Positions 1 to 7,454 of a DNA stretch of 64,000 bases are shown piece after piece (the first letter of the stretch is position 1; each line of letters begins with the position of its first letter). The notes below the pieces were generated by a model. That model had not been told where the DNA came from and made no database searches. It was given only the letters and a program-made list of their open reading frames with translations. This stretch comes from Acidiphilium sp. C61 (GTDB lineage: Bacteria > Pseudomonadota > Alphaproteobacteria > Acetobacterales > Acetobacteraceae), in contig NZ_CACTIA010000005.1 of the NCBI RefSeq assembly GCF_902712915.1, positions 1,054,001 through 1,118,000 on the forward strand, given 5' to 3'. The position numbers and the translations under genes are program-made.

Positions 1-1
1 C

Positions 2-565
2 GCGGACTATTCCGCCGTGCTGACCAAGATCGCCGCGACCAAGACTGCCTCGCTCTATTATGGCGGCACGATGCAGGCGGGTGTGAAGCTGGTGAAGCAG
101 AGCTACCAGATCATTCCGCACGTCATCAAAGGCGGCGGCGACGGCATATTGAGCCCCGAGATGATGACGGCCGCCGGCTTCCCCGCCGCCGAGGGCTGGT
201 ATGGCACCAACGCCTCGCCGCATGTGGTGGACGACCCCAAGCTCGCAAACTGGGTCGCGCTCTATACGAAAACCTACGGCGTGGCACCTGATGACTACGC
301 GATCACCGGCTATGACGCAGCCCTCGTCGCCATCGCCGGCATCAAGACGGTGCAGAAGGCCGGCAAGCCGCTCACCGCCGCAAATGTGCGCGACGCGATC
401 GCGACCGTGCATGTCAACGGCTTGCAGGGGCCGATCAGCTTCGACAAGTATGGCGACATGACCAGCCATGTCGTCGCCGTGTTCCAGTTCCACCATGACA
501 AATCCGCCCCGCTCGGGGACCTGAACAAGCAGATGCGATACGTCGGCGTGGCGCCGCAGAACTGA
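2..565 (+). CDS. Branched-chain amino-acid ABC transporter, substrate-binding protein (3' part)
   Basis: This is the C-terminal part (about 187 residues) of a periplasmic binding protein of the Leu/Ile/Val (LivJ/LivK, type I fold) family; the gene starts before base 1. Visible family features are an internal stretch resembling the second lobe (YKTYGVAPDDYAITGYDA, then an AIAGIKTVQKAGKPLTA helix) and an end with LQGPISFDKYGD, typical of these receptors just before the C-terminus. It would capture a branched-chain amino acid, amide or other small ligand and hand it to the membrane channel. It ends 10 bp before livH in the same orientation, followed by the channel and ATPase genes, so it is the receptor of this transporter. 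The family is clear; the ligand cannot be read from the sequence, and the signal peptide is outside the window. Confidence 0.9.
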   Translation, partial: ADYSAVLTKIAATKTASLYYGGTMQAGVKLVKQSYQIIPHVIKGGGDGILSPEMMTAAGFPAAEGWYGTNASPHVVDDPKLANWVALYTKTYGVAPDDYAITGYDAALVAIAGIKTVQKAGKPLTAANVRDAIATVHVNGLQGPISFDKYGDMTSHVVAVFQFHHDKSAPLGDLNKQMRYVGVAPQN

Positions 566-575
566 CGCGGCGGCC

Positions 576-1505
576 ATGACCGGAACGGCGGTTTTTTTCC
601 AGCAGCTCGTGAACGGGCTGAGCCTGGGGGCGATGTATTCGTTGCTCGCCCTCGGGTTCACGCTCGTCTACGGTATCCTGGAGCTGATCAATTTCGCGCA
701 TTTCAACGTGTTCATGGTGGGGGCGTTCGTCGGCCTCATCGTGCTGCAATGGTTCGGCCTGCAGGGCCAGTCGGTGGTGCTGCACGGCGCCCCGCTGGTG
801 CTGTCGCTGCTCGCAGCCCTCGCGGTGACAATGGTGGCCTCCGGGGTGCTCGGCGTCGTGATCGAGCGCTACACCCTGCGGCCAATGCGCAACGTGCGCG
901 GGCCGATGGCGATGATCACCACGATCGGCGTCTCCTATATCCTGTTCAACCTCGTGCTGCTGCTCACCAACGCGCAGGCGCTGAACTACCCCGACCCGAT
1001 GCCGAGCATCGACTATCATCTCGGTGGGGTGACGATCCGCCTCAAGGCGGTGATCATCTGGATCGTCGCGGCGGTGCTGATGTGGGGGCTCAACCTGTTC
1101 GTCAGGCGCTCTCGCCTTGGCAAGGCGATGCGCGCCGTCGCCCAGGACGCCGAAGCCGCGCGGATGATGGGCATCGAGGTCGATCAGGTGGTGATGATCG
1201 CCTTCTTCGCCGGCTCCGCCCTGGCCGGCGCCGCCGGGATGATCTTCGGCCTCTACTACAATTTCACCCAGTACAGCATCGGCTACACGGCGGGGCTGCG
1301 CGCCTTCACCGCTGCCGTGCTCGGCGGCATCGGCAACGTGCCGGGGGCGATGGTGGGCGGCCTCCTCATCGGCCTGATCGAGACGATCAGCAGCCAGTAC
1401 ATCGCCACGAAATGGGCCGATGTGATCATCTTCTCGATCCTGATCCTCACGCTGGTCTTCCGCCCGGCCGGCCTGCTGGGCGCGCAGTCGCCCAACCGCT
1501 CGTAG
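576..1505 (+). CDS. livH: LivH-type inner-membrane permease of branched-chain amino-acid ABC transporter
   Basis: The 309-residue protein is a very hydrophobic permease with about eight membrane segments. The N-terminal stretch NGLSLGAMYSLLALGFTLVY followed by GILELINFAHFN is the LivH signature, and the C-terminal half carries the GLRAFTAAVLGGIGNVPGA loop that contacts the ATPase. It should form half of the translocation channel for the ligand delivered by the upstream binding protein. It starts with ATG 10 bp after the binding-protein stop and is followed after 6 bp by the fused livMG gene, so co-transcription is likely. Length is normal for LivH (about 290-310 residues). Confidence 0.95.
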   Translation: MTGTAVFFQQLVNGLSLGAMYSLLALGFTLVYGILELINFAHFNVFMVGAFVGLIVLQWFGLQGQSVVLHGAPLVLSLLAALAVTMVASGVLGVVIERYTLRPMRNVRGPMAMITTIGVSYILFNLVLLLTNAQALNYPDPMPSIDYHLGGVTIRLKAVIIWIVAAVLMWGLNLFVRRSRLGKAMRAVAQDAEAARMMGIEVDQVVMIAFFAGSALAGAAGMIFGLYYNFTQYSIGYTAGLRAFTAAVLGGIGNVPGAMVGGLLIGLIETISSQYIATKWADVIIFSILILTLVFRPAGLLGAQSPNRS

Positions 1506-1511
1506 GCGGCG

Positions 1512-3494
1512 ATGAAGCGCCTCGCCCTGCTTTCGCCCCGCCAGCGCCAGGCGCTGTTCGCAGCCCTGCTGATGGTGCTCCTGCTGCTGCCCTTCCTTGG
1601 CATCGGCCAGGCGAATATCGACGTCGCGGCGAATAGCTGCGCCTATGCGGCGCTGGCGCTCGGCCTCAACATCGTGGTCGGCTTCACCGGCCTGCTCGAT
1701 CTCGGCTATGCCGCCTTCTTCGCCATCGGCGCCTATGCCTATGGCATCCTGAACTCGTTCCAGCTCCACCCGCACTGGAGTGCCGCCTGGGCGCCGCTCG
1801 CCGCGATCGGCTTCGTCGCGAAGCTCGGCGCGGGGGCGGCGGCAACGGTGCATTTCACCTTTCCCTTCTGGCTGATGCTGCCGGCCTCTGCCGTCATCGC
1901 CGCCTGTTTCGGCATGGCGTTCGGCGCGCCGACGCTGCGGCTGAAGGGCGACTATCTGGCCATCGTCACCCTCGGCTTCGGCGAGATCGTGCCGATCGTG
2001 GCGCGCAACTGGTCCTCGCTCACCAACGGCGCCGAAGGGCTGAACGGCGTCGGCCCGCCGGTGCTGCTCGGCTACCGCTTCGGCATCAACGCGACACCTT
2101 ATTACTATGTCGGCATCGGCCTCGTGCTGCTGCTGCTGTTCATCTCGCTGCGCCTGAAACCCTCGCGGATCGGCCGAGCCTGGATGGCAGTGCGCGAGGA
2201 CGAGATCGCCGCCGGCGCGATGGGCGTGCATACCACGCGGCTGAAACTGCTCGCCTTCGCCATGGGCGCCGGGTTCGCCGGCATGACCGGCACGTTCTAC
2301 ATCGCCAAGCTGCAGACCGCGACGCCGGACATGTTCGATCTGCCGGTCTCGATCATGGTGCTGGTGATGATCGTGCTCGGCGGGCTGGCCAGCGTCTGGG
2401 GCGCCATTCTCGGCGCGGTGCTGCTCGAATTGCTGCAGGCCTGGTTCCTGCCCGCCCTGTCTGGCTGGGTGCAGGGGCTCGGCAACGCGATCCACTCGCC
2501 CTTCCTGCAGAATCTCCAGCTCACCTCGGCCTCGGAACTGATCTTCGGCATCATCCTCGTGACCATGATGCTCTACCGACGGGACGGGCTCGTTCCGGTC
2601 GGCCGGAACGAGGTGCGGCTGAGCTACGAGCAGCAGGACGCCGCCGTCTCCCGCGGTGCGGCCCCGGCCGTGGCCAGGCTGCGCGCCGGGCTCGCCGAGG
2701 CCGCCACCGACGCGCGGCCCGCCGTGCTCGAAATCCGCGACCTTACAGTGAAATTCGGCGGATTGACCGCGCTGAAATCGATCTCGCTCGATGTCCCGGC
2801 GGGCAGCATCGTCGCCGTGATCGGACCGAATGGCTCGGGCAAATCCACCCTGTTCAACAGCATCACCGGCCTCGTGAAACCCTCCGCCGGCGTGGTGCGA
2901 TTCGCCGGACGCGATCTGCTGGGCCTGCGGCCGGACCAGGTGCTGCGCGCCGGCGTCGCCCGCACGTTCCAGAACATCCGCCTGTTCCCCAACCTCACGG
3001 TGATGGAAAATGTGCTGATCGGCCAGCACAGCCATCTCTCCGCCGGCGCCGCCGGGGCTGTCCTCGGCCTGCCCCGTGTGCGCGCCGAAGAGCGTGAGGC
3101 GCGGCAATTCGTGCTCGAATTGCTGGCGATGTTCGGCAACCGCCTGGTGCCGCGGATCGACCAGGGCGTGGCGCAGCTCTCCTACGCCAATCGCCGCCGT
3201 GTCGAAATCGCCCGCGCCCTCGCCTCGCGCCCGCGCCTGCTGATGCTCGACGAACCCACGGCGGGGATGAACCCGGCGGAAAGCCTCGAACTCGCCGAAC
3301 AGATCGCCGCCTTCCGCGATTTCGGCCTCACGATCCTGCTGGTGGAGCACAAGCTCGATGTTGTCACCCGCCTGGCCGACAACGTGATCGTCCTCGACCA
3401 TGGCGAGAAGCTCGCCGAGGGACGCGCCGAGGAGGTGCGGCGGAACGAGGCGGTGATCGAGGCCTATATCGGCCGGGGTGCGGTCGATGCCTGA
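1512..3494 (+). CDS. Fused LivM permease - LivG ATPase of branched-chain amino-acid ABC transporter
   Basis: One 660-residue reading frame contains two proteins that are usually separate. Residues about 1-360 are a LivM-type permease (GLNIVVGFTGLLDLGYAAFF; LRLKGDYLAIVTLGFGEIVP). A linker of about 45 residues rich in Ala and Arg follows. Residues about 405-660 are a LivG-type ATPase with Walker A GPNGSGKST (438-446), the family motif VARTFQNIRLFPNLTV, a degenerate signature LSYANRRRVEIARAL (about 556) and Walker B LLMLDEPTAGMNP (about 576). No stop or frame change lies at the junction, so the fusion appears real. It would join the second channel half to its motor. It overlaps livF by 8 bp. LivM-LivG fusions are known in some proteobacteria; the signature lacks the canonical LSGGQ, as in many LivG proteins. 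Confidence 0.93.
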   Translation: MKRLALLSPRQRQALFAALLMVLLLLPFLGIGQANIDVAANSCAYAALALGLNIVVGFTGLLDLGYAAFFAIGAYAYGILNSFQLHPHWSAAWAPLAAIGFVAKLGAGAAATVHFTFPFWLMLPASAVIAACFGMAFGAPTLRLKGDYLAIVTLGFGEIVPIVARNWSSLTNGAEGLNGVGPPVLLGYRFGINATPYYYVGIGLVLLLLFISLRLKPSRIGRAWMAVREDEIAAGAMGVHTTRLKLLAFAMGAGFAGMTGTFYIAKLQTATPDMFDLPVSIMVLVMIVLGGLASVWGAILGAVLLELLQAWFLPALSGWVQGLGNAIHSPFLQNLQLTSASELIFGIILVTMMLYRRDGLVPVGRNEVRLSYEQQDAAVSRGAAPAVARLRAGLAEAATDARPAVLEIRDLTVKFGGLTALKSISLDVPAGSIVAVIGPNGSGKSTLFNSITGLVKPSAGVVRFAGRDLLGLRPDQVLRAGVARTFQNIRLFPNLTVMENVLIGQHSHLSAGAAGAVLGLPRVRAEEREARQFVLELLAMFGNRLVPRIDQGVAQLSYANRRRVEIARALASRPRLLMLDEPTAGMNPAESLELAEQIAAFRDFGLTILLVEHKLDVVTRLADNVIVLDHGEKLAEGRAEEVRRNEAVIEAYIGRGAVDA

Positions 3495-4224
3495 GGAAAC
3501 CCTGCTCGAATTCGCCGGCGTGCACACCCATTATGGCGACCTGCACGTGCTCAAGGGCGTCGATTACACGGTCGCACGAGACGACATCGTGGTGCTGCTC
3601 GGCGGCAATGCCAGCGGCAAGTCGACCACGATGAAGACGATCATGGGCACCGTCACCCCCTCGCAAGGCGAAGTGCGCTTCCGCGGCACGCCGATCAACC
3701 GGCTCAGCACCTCCGAGCGGGTCAAGCGCGGCATCGCCCCGGTGCTCGAAGCCCGGCGGCTGTTTCCGCGCATGACGGTCTACGAGAATCTCGAAATGGG
3801 CGCCTATACGCGCAAGCGCGGCCCAGATTTCGACGAGGATCTCGAACGCGTCTACGAGCTGTTCCCCCGCGTGAAGGAACGCCGCCACCAGCTCGCCGGC
3901 ACGCTCTCCGGCGGCGAGCAGCAGATGGTCGCGATCGGCCGCGCGCTGATGGCTCGCCCGGCGCTGATCTGCATGGACGAACCCTCGATGGGCCTCTCGC
4001 CGCGCTTCGTCGAGATCGTGTTCGGCATCATCCAGACCATCAACCGCCAGGGTGTGGCGATCTTCATGGTCGAGCAGAACGCCCACATGGCGTTGCAGAT
4101 CGCCAGCCGCGGCTACGTGCTGCAGACCGGCCGCGTCGTGCTCTCAGGCCCCGCCGCCGACCTCGCCGCCAACCCGGCGATCCGCGAGGCCTATCTCGGC
4201 GAGCTGCAGGTGGAAGACAACTAG
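3487..4224 (+). CDS. livF: LivF-type ATPase of branched-chain amino-acid ABC transporter
   Basis: The 245-residue cytoplasmic ABC ATPase has Walker A GGNASGKST (about 39-47), signature LSGGEQQM (about 140) and Walker B LICMDEPSMGLSP (about 160), followed by the LivF-type H-loop region IFMVEQNAHMAL. It energises the transporter together with the LivG half of the upstream fusion. I chose the ATG at 3487; an in-frame GTG at 3478 would add three residues. The start lies inside the end of livMG (8-bp overlap), which indicates translational coupling. Codon use and GC match the neighbours. The gene ends just before a 106-bp repeat, which may serve as the 3' end of the operon. Confidence 0.95.
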   Translation: MPEETLLEFAGVHTHYGDLHVLKGVDYTVARDDIVVLLGGNASGKSTTMKTIMGTVTPSQGEVRFRGTPINRLSTSERVKRGIAPVLEARRLFPRMTVYENLEMGAYTRKRGPDFDEDLERVYELFPRVKERRHQLAGTLSGGEQQMVAIGRALMARPALICMDEPSMGLSPRFVEIVFGIIQTINRQGVAIFMVEQNAHMALQIASRGYVLQTGRVVLSGPAADLAANPAIREAYLGELQVEDN

Positions 4225-4240
4225 CCCGGCAGCAGCACGT

Positions 4241-4346
4241 TAGAGCACTTTCCGATCCATCAGGATCGGATGTAGTGCTCTATCATATTGATAAGTCGAG
4301 CATCTTTATCCGATCAGATGGTTCCATCTGATCGGATTATGCTCTA
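4241..4346. repeat. 106-bp MITE-like repeat, copy R1
   Basis: Full-length copy bounded by TA on each side, with ends GAGCAC...TGCTC. It has two hairpin modules: CCGATCC/GGATCGG inside GAGCAC...GTGCTC, then a TCATATTGATAAG spacer, then ATCCGATCAGATGG/CCATCTGATCGGAT. It separates livF from the convergent mntH. The last codons and the TAA stop of mntH (4337-4339) lie inside it. The same 106-bp architecture recurs at 19334 and 45238, with variants elsewhere in the window. Confidence 0.9.
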
Positions 4347-5626
4347 ACGCCGAAGATCTGCAGGAGCAGAACAACATTGAGCCCGAGGATCACGATGGCG
4401 CCGCCGATCGCGGCTATGGCCGTGATCCCGCGCACCGCGAGCGCGCCCATCAGCGCGCGCCTCGTGGAAAACCACAGCAATGCCAGCATCGGCACCGGCA
4501 GCGCCAGGCTCAGCACCACCTGGCTGAGCACCAGCGCCCGCGTCGGGTTCACGCCGAGGCCGATCACCACGAAGCCGGGGATCATGGTCAGCGCCCGGCG
4601 AAGCCAGATCGGGATCGAAAACCCGACAAACCCCTGCATCACCATCTGCCCCGCTAGCGTGCCCACCACGGAAGACGACACGCCGGAAGCCAGCAGCGAG
4701 ATCAGGAAGATCACGGCGGCGCCGGCCCCGAGCAGCGGCGAAAGCGTGCGATAGGCCGCGCCGATCTCGGCGATCCCCTGATGCGCCGGGTGGAAGGCGC
4801 CGGCAGCCATCGCCACCATCGCCATGTTGACCAGCCCGGCCACCCCGAGCGCCGCGAGCACCTCGATATTGGAATAGCGCACCAGCCGCCGGCGCTGCGC
4901 CGCATCCTGCGGCGCGACCCGCGCACCAGACAGGCCGGAATGCAGGAACAGCGCGTGAGGCATCACCGTGGCGCCGACGATGCCGACCGCGATCGTCAGC
5001 GCCTCGGCATCCGGCAGGGACGGCAGCACCGTGTGCAGCGCCGCCTGCCGCCAATGCACCGGCACGATCAACAGCTCGGCGAGATAGCAGAGCGCGATGA
5101 CGCCCACGAGCGCGCCGATCGCCAGTTCCATCGGCCGAAAACCGCGCCGATCGAGGAGCAGGATGCCGTAGGTCACGATCCCGGTAATCGCCATGCCCGC
5201 CATCAGCGGCAGATGCGCCAGCAGCGCGATGCCGATGGCACCGCCGAGGAACTCGGCAAGGTCGGTTGCCATGGCGGCGATCTCGCTGACGATCCACATC
5301 GGAATGGTCAGCGCCGGCGGCAGAGTGTCGCGGCAGAGTTCGGCGAGGTTCCGCCCGGTGACGATCCCGAGCCGGGCGGACAGGCCCTGGAACAGCATCG
5401 CGATCAAGCTGGCGAGCAGCACCACCCAGAGCAGGTCATAGCCGTAGCGTGCGCCGGCCTGGATATTCGTCGCGAAATTGCCGGGGTCCATATAGGCGAT
5501 CGAGGCAACGACCGCGGGCCCGGCAAAGATCAGCGGGTTGCGCCACCCGGCACGCCCGGCCAGCCGGTCCGCGACGGCGCGTGCCGTCCGTTCGCTCAGC
5601 CCTGGCCGGGAAGCAAGGTCGCTCAC
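4337..5626 (-). CDS. mntH: NRAMP-family Mn(II)/H+ symporter MntH
   Basis: The 429-residue membrane protein has about 11 hydrophobic segments and the two metal-binding motifs of NRAMP transporters: DPGN at 47-50 in the first membrane segment and MPH at 222-224 in the sixth. It imports Mn(II), and possibly Fe(II), with protons across the inner membrane. The start is GTG at 5624-5626; no ATG fits the frame upstream. A 12-bp palindrome about 28 bp upstream resembles an MntR box, so Mn-dependent repression is likely. The final residues V-R-A and the TAA stop are encoded by the end of repeat R1, so the natural C-terminus may have been replaced when that element arrived. Transcription converges on livF. 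Confidence 0.93.
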   Translation of the reverse strand: MSDLASRPGLSERTARAVADRLAGRAGWRNPLIFAGPAVVASIAYMDPGNFATNIQAGARYGYDLLWVVLLASLIAMLFQGLSARLGIVTGRNLAELCRDTLPPALTIPMWIVSEIAAMATDLAEFLGGAIGIALLAHLPLMAGMAITGIVTYGILLLDRRGFRPMELAIGALVGVIALCYLAELLIVPVHWRQAALHTVLPSLPDAEALTIAVGIVGATVMPHALFLHSGLSGARVAPQDAAQRRRLVRYSNIEVLAALGVAGLVNMAMVAMAAGAFHPAHQGIAEIGAAYRTLSPLLGAGAAVIFLISLLASGVSSSVVGTLAGQMVMQGFVGFSIPIWLRRALTMIPGFVVIGLGVNPTRALVLSQVVLSLALPVPMLALLWFSTRRALMGALAVRGITAIAAIGGAIVILGLNVVLLLQIFGVRA

Positions 5627-5653
5627 TGCAATCGAAGCCCACCCATGAAAATG

Positions 5654-5665
5654 TAGCCTAGGCTA
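5654..5665. promoter_or_regulatory. MntR/DtxR-type operator upstream of mntH
   Basis: The perfect 12-bp palindrome TAGCCTAGGCTA lies 28 bp upstream of the mntH start, next to an AT-rich stretch (TATATAT at 5664-5670). The TAGC....GCTA half-sites match the core of known MntR boxes in front of mntH genes. Site and gene identity support each other; binding itself is inferred. Confidence 0.65.
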
Positions 5666-5824
5666 TATATGCGGCCGCAATCAAATTTTGAAGATGCCCG
5701 ATCGCGCGAGCACCCGAACGCAAAATGCCGGCTGGAGGCGAACCCCCGGCCGGCATCGTGTCATCGTTTTCAGGATATTGGTCTGGATCACGCGCGGGCT
5801 GCCGTCGGAGCCCGCCGATGCGCC

Positions 5825-6625
5825 TCATTCGGTCTTGAGGAAGTCGAGCAACTTGTCGATGGCTTCCTGCTTGCCCAGCCCCTCGAGCGCACCATACTCC
5901 GCGGCGAGACGGTCGAGCGCCTGCTCGAAAATCTGGCGTTCGGAGAAGCTCTGGTCCGGCTGGCCGGCGTTGCGATGCAGGTCGCGCACCACCTCGGCAA
6001 TCGCCATCGGATCGCCAGAATTGATCTTCGCCTCGTATTCCTGCGCCCGGCGCGACCACATGGTGCGCTTGACCCGGGCACGGCCCTTGAGGGCGGCGAG
6101 CACCTCGTCGAATTGCTTGCGGCTGGAGAGCTTGCGCAGGCCCGCCGTGCGCGCCTTGTTCACCGGAACGCGCAGCGTCATGCGGTTCTCGTCGAAGGTG
6201 ATGTGGATCAGTTCAAGCTTCTGACCAGCAATCTCCTCGGCGGCGATGCGCTCCACCTTGCCGACCCCATGGGTGGGGTAGACAACGTGATCGCCGGGCT
6301 TGAAGGTCTCGGCCTTGGCGATCGCGCGCTGCGGCAGCACGGGACGCGGACCCGGCGGAGGCAGGGCATCGCGTTCGGCTTCGGTGGCTTCAGGTTCAGT
6401 CTGGGCGGCATTCGGGCTGGGCATATCGGGCTGTGAGTCCTTCTCGGTCTTGGCCATAGGGGCGTCGACGGCGGTTCTGGCGGCGCGGCGGGGCGGCGCC
6501 TTCTCCGGGCGCAATTCAGGTGGTGCCGCAGCCGGTTTGCTGGCCGCCTTCACGCGGACTGCCTTGGCACTGCTGCTGACGTCCGCACCGGCGGATGCCG
6601 GATCGGTAGAAGCGGGTCGTTTCAT
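5825..6625 (-). CDS. CarD/CdnL-family RNA-polymerase-binding regulator with long N-terminal extension
   Basis: The 266-residue protein ends in a CarD_CdnL_TRCF domain. The RNA-polymerase-interacting fold begins near residue 107 (FKPGDHVVYPTHGVGKVERI), and the helical DNA-contacting part carries RTMWSRRAQEYEAKINSGDP. CarD proteins bind the polymerase beta subunit and stabilise open promoter complexes, especially at rRNA and essential genes. The first 105 residues are Ala/Pro/Lys-rich and probably disordered, an unusually long extension for this family. I chose the ATG at 6623-6625, preceded by a GAGG motif; a shorter start at 6454 lacks a ribosome site. It lies downstream of fdxA in the same direction, with a gap of about 120 bp. 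Confidence 0.9.
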   Translation of the reverse strand: MKRPASTDPASAGADVSSSAKAVRVKAASKPAAAPPELRPEKAPPRRAARTAVDAPMAKTEKDSQPDMPSPNAAQTEPEATEAERDALPPPGPRPVLPQRAIAKAETFKPGDHVVYPTHGVGKVERIAAEEIAGQKLELIHITFDENRMTLRVPVNKARTAGLRKLSSRKQFDEVLAALKGRARVKRTMWSRRAQEYEAKINSGDPMAIAEVVRDLHRNAGQPDQSFSERQIFEQALDRLAAEYGALEGLGKQEAIDKLLDFLKTE

Positions 6626-6746
6626 GCTGAACCTCGAAAGCAAAGCGATCGAGGGCGCGTACCGCGCCACTCAAAGGCCGGACGAACACCGGTTCAGCAT
6701 GGATACCACAAATTTCAGGCCCGGTGAACGCCCGGCCGGGGAACGC

Positions 6747-7079
6747 TCAATCCTTGTGTGGTTCCGACGATAGCAACTCTGCCTTGCCGGGCCGGTCCTT
6801 CCACGCGTCGGCATCCGCCGGCGGGGTGCCTTTCCTGGTGATGTTCGGCCAGACGGTCGCGAGTTCGCGGTTCTTCTCGATCCAGGCAGATGCCTTGGAG
6901 TCGGAATCCGGGACGATCGCCTCGGCCGGGCATTCCGGCTCGCATACACCGCAGTCGATGCATTCGTCCGGGTGGATCACCAGCATGTTCTCGCCCGCGT
7001 AGAAACAGTCGACCGGACAGACCTCGACGCAGTCCATATACTTGCACTTGATGCAGTTTTCGGTGACCACATAGGTCAT
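6747..7079 (-). CDS. fdxA: 7Fe ferredoxin FdxA (3Fe-4S/4Fe-4S)
   Basis: The 110-residue electron carrier has Cys at positions 9, 12, 17, 21, 25, 40, 43, 46 and 50. They form the two cluster motifs [18 protein letters not shown] and [12 protein letters not shown], the pattern of Azotobacter-type FdI/FdxA proteins. The C-terminal tail (about 55 residues, with [15 protein letters not shown]) is also typical. It moves low-potential electrons in the cytoplasm; the partner is not evident. The ATG at 7077-7079 has AGGAGT seven bases upstream. It lies between the S4-protein gene and carD, an order common in alphaproteobacteria. Confidence 0.95.
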   Translation of the reverse strand: MTYVVTENCIKCKYMDCVEVCPVDCFYAGENMLVIHPDECIDCGVCEPECPAEAIVPDSDSKASAWIEKNRELATVWPNITRKGTPPADADAWKDRPGKAELLSSEPHKD

Positions 7080-7157
7080 CGGGCACTCCTGGGCATGGGA
7101 TGGATCGAGGGGCGATATGCCCCCAACAGCCGGCCAGCGCAAGGCGGCAGCCTTGCA

Positions 7158-7454
7158 TCAGTCCTCTGCAACAATCTCGTAGAGCCCGCGCGCCTCGGCG
7201 GCCGGACCGCGCCGGGCCGCAAGCGTGACCACACGCACGACATGAACGCCCTGCGGCAGGGAGAGGGTCAGCACATCCCCCGGGCGCAGCTTTGCATGCG
7301 GCTTTTCGGTGACCTGGCGGTTGATCCTCACCCCTCCCGCGGCGACGAGCCGCGCCGCAACGCCGCGGGTTTTGACGAAGCGCGCATGGAACAGGAACTT
7401 GTCGAGTCGCTGCCACGAGGCATCCTCGCCGCCCGCAGGCTCAGGAGGCGACAC
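7158..7454 (-). CDS. S4-domain RNA-binding protein (HslR-like)
   Basis: A small basic protein of about 98 residues with an S4 domain: RLDKFLFHARFVKTRGVAA, then LVAAGGVRINRQV, with a C-terminal beta segment. Hsp15/HslR proteins bind stalled 50S subunits carrying nascent chains. The start is uncertain. GTG at 7454 overlaps the helicase stop by 14 bp, and a TTG at 7478 is also possible; neither has a strong ribosome site, so coupling to the upstream helicase gene is likely. HslR identity is by domain and size; other single-S4 proteins would look alike. Confidence 0.85.
   Translation of the reverse strand: MSPPEPAGGEDASWQRLDKFLFHARFVKTRGVAARLVAAGGVRINRQVTEKPHAKLRPGDVLTLSLPQGVHVVRVVTLAARRGPAAEARGLYEIVAED

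Noticed and set aside
435..3527. Open frame of 1030 codons on the minus strand
   Set aside because: It lies opposite to livH/livMG, is rich in Arg, His, Glu and Gln as usual for antisense frames of high-GC genes, and has no family features.
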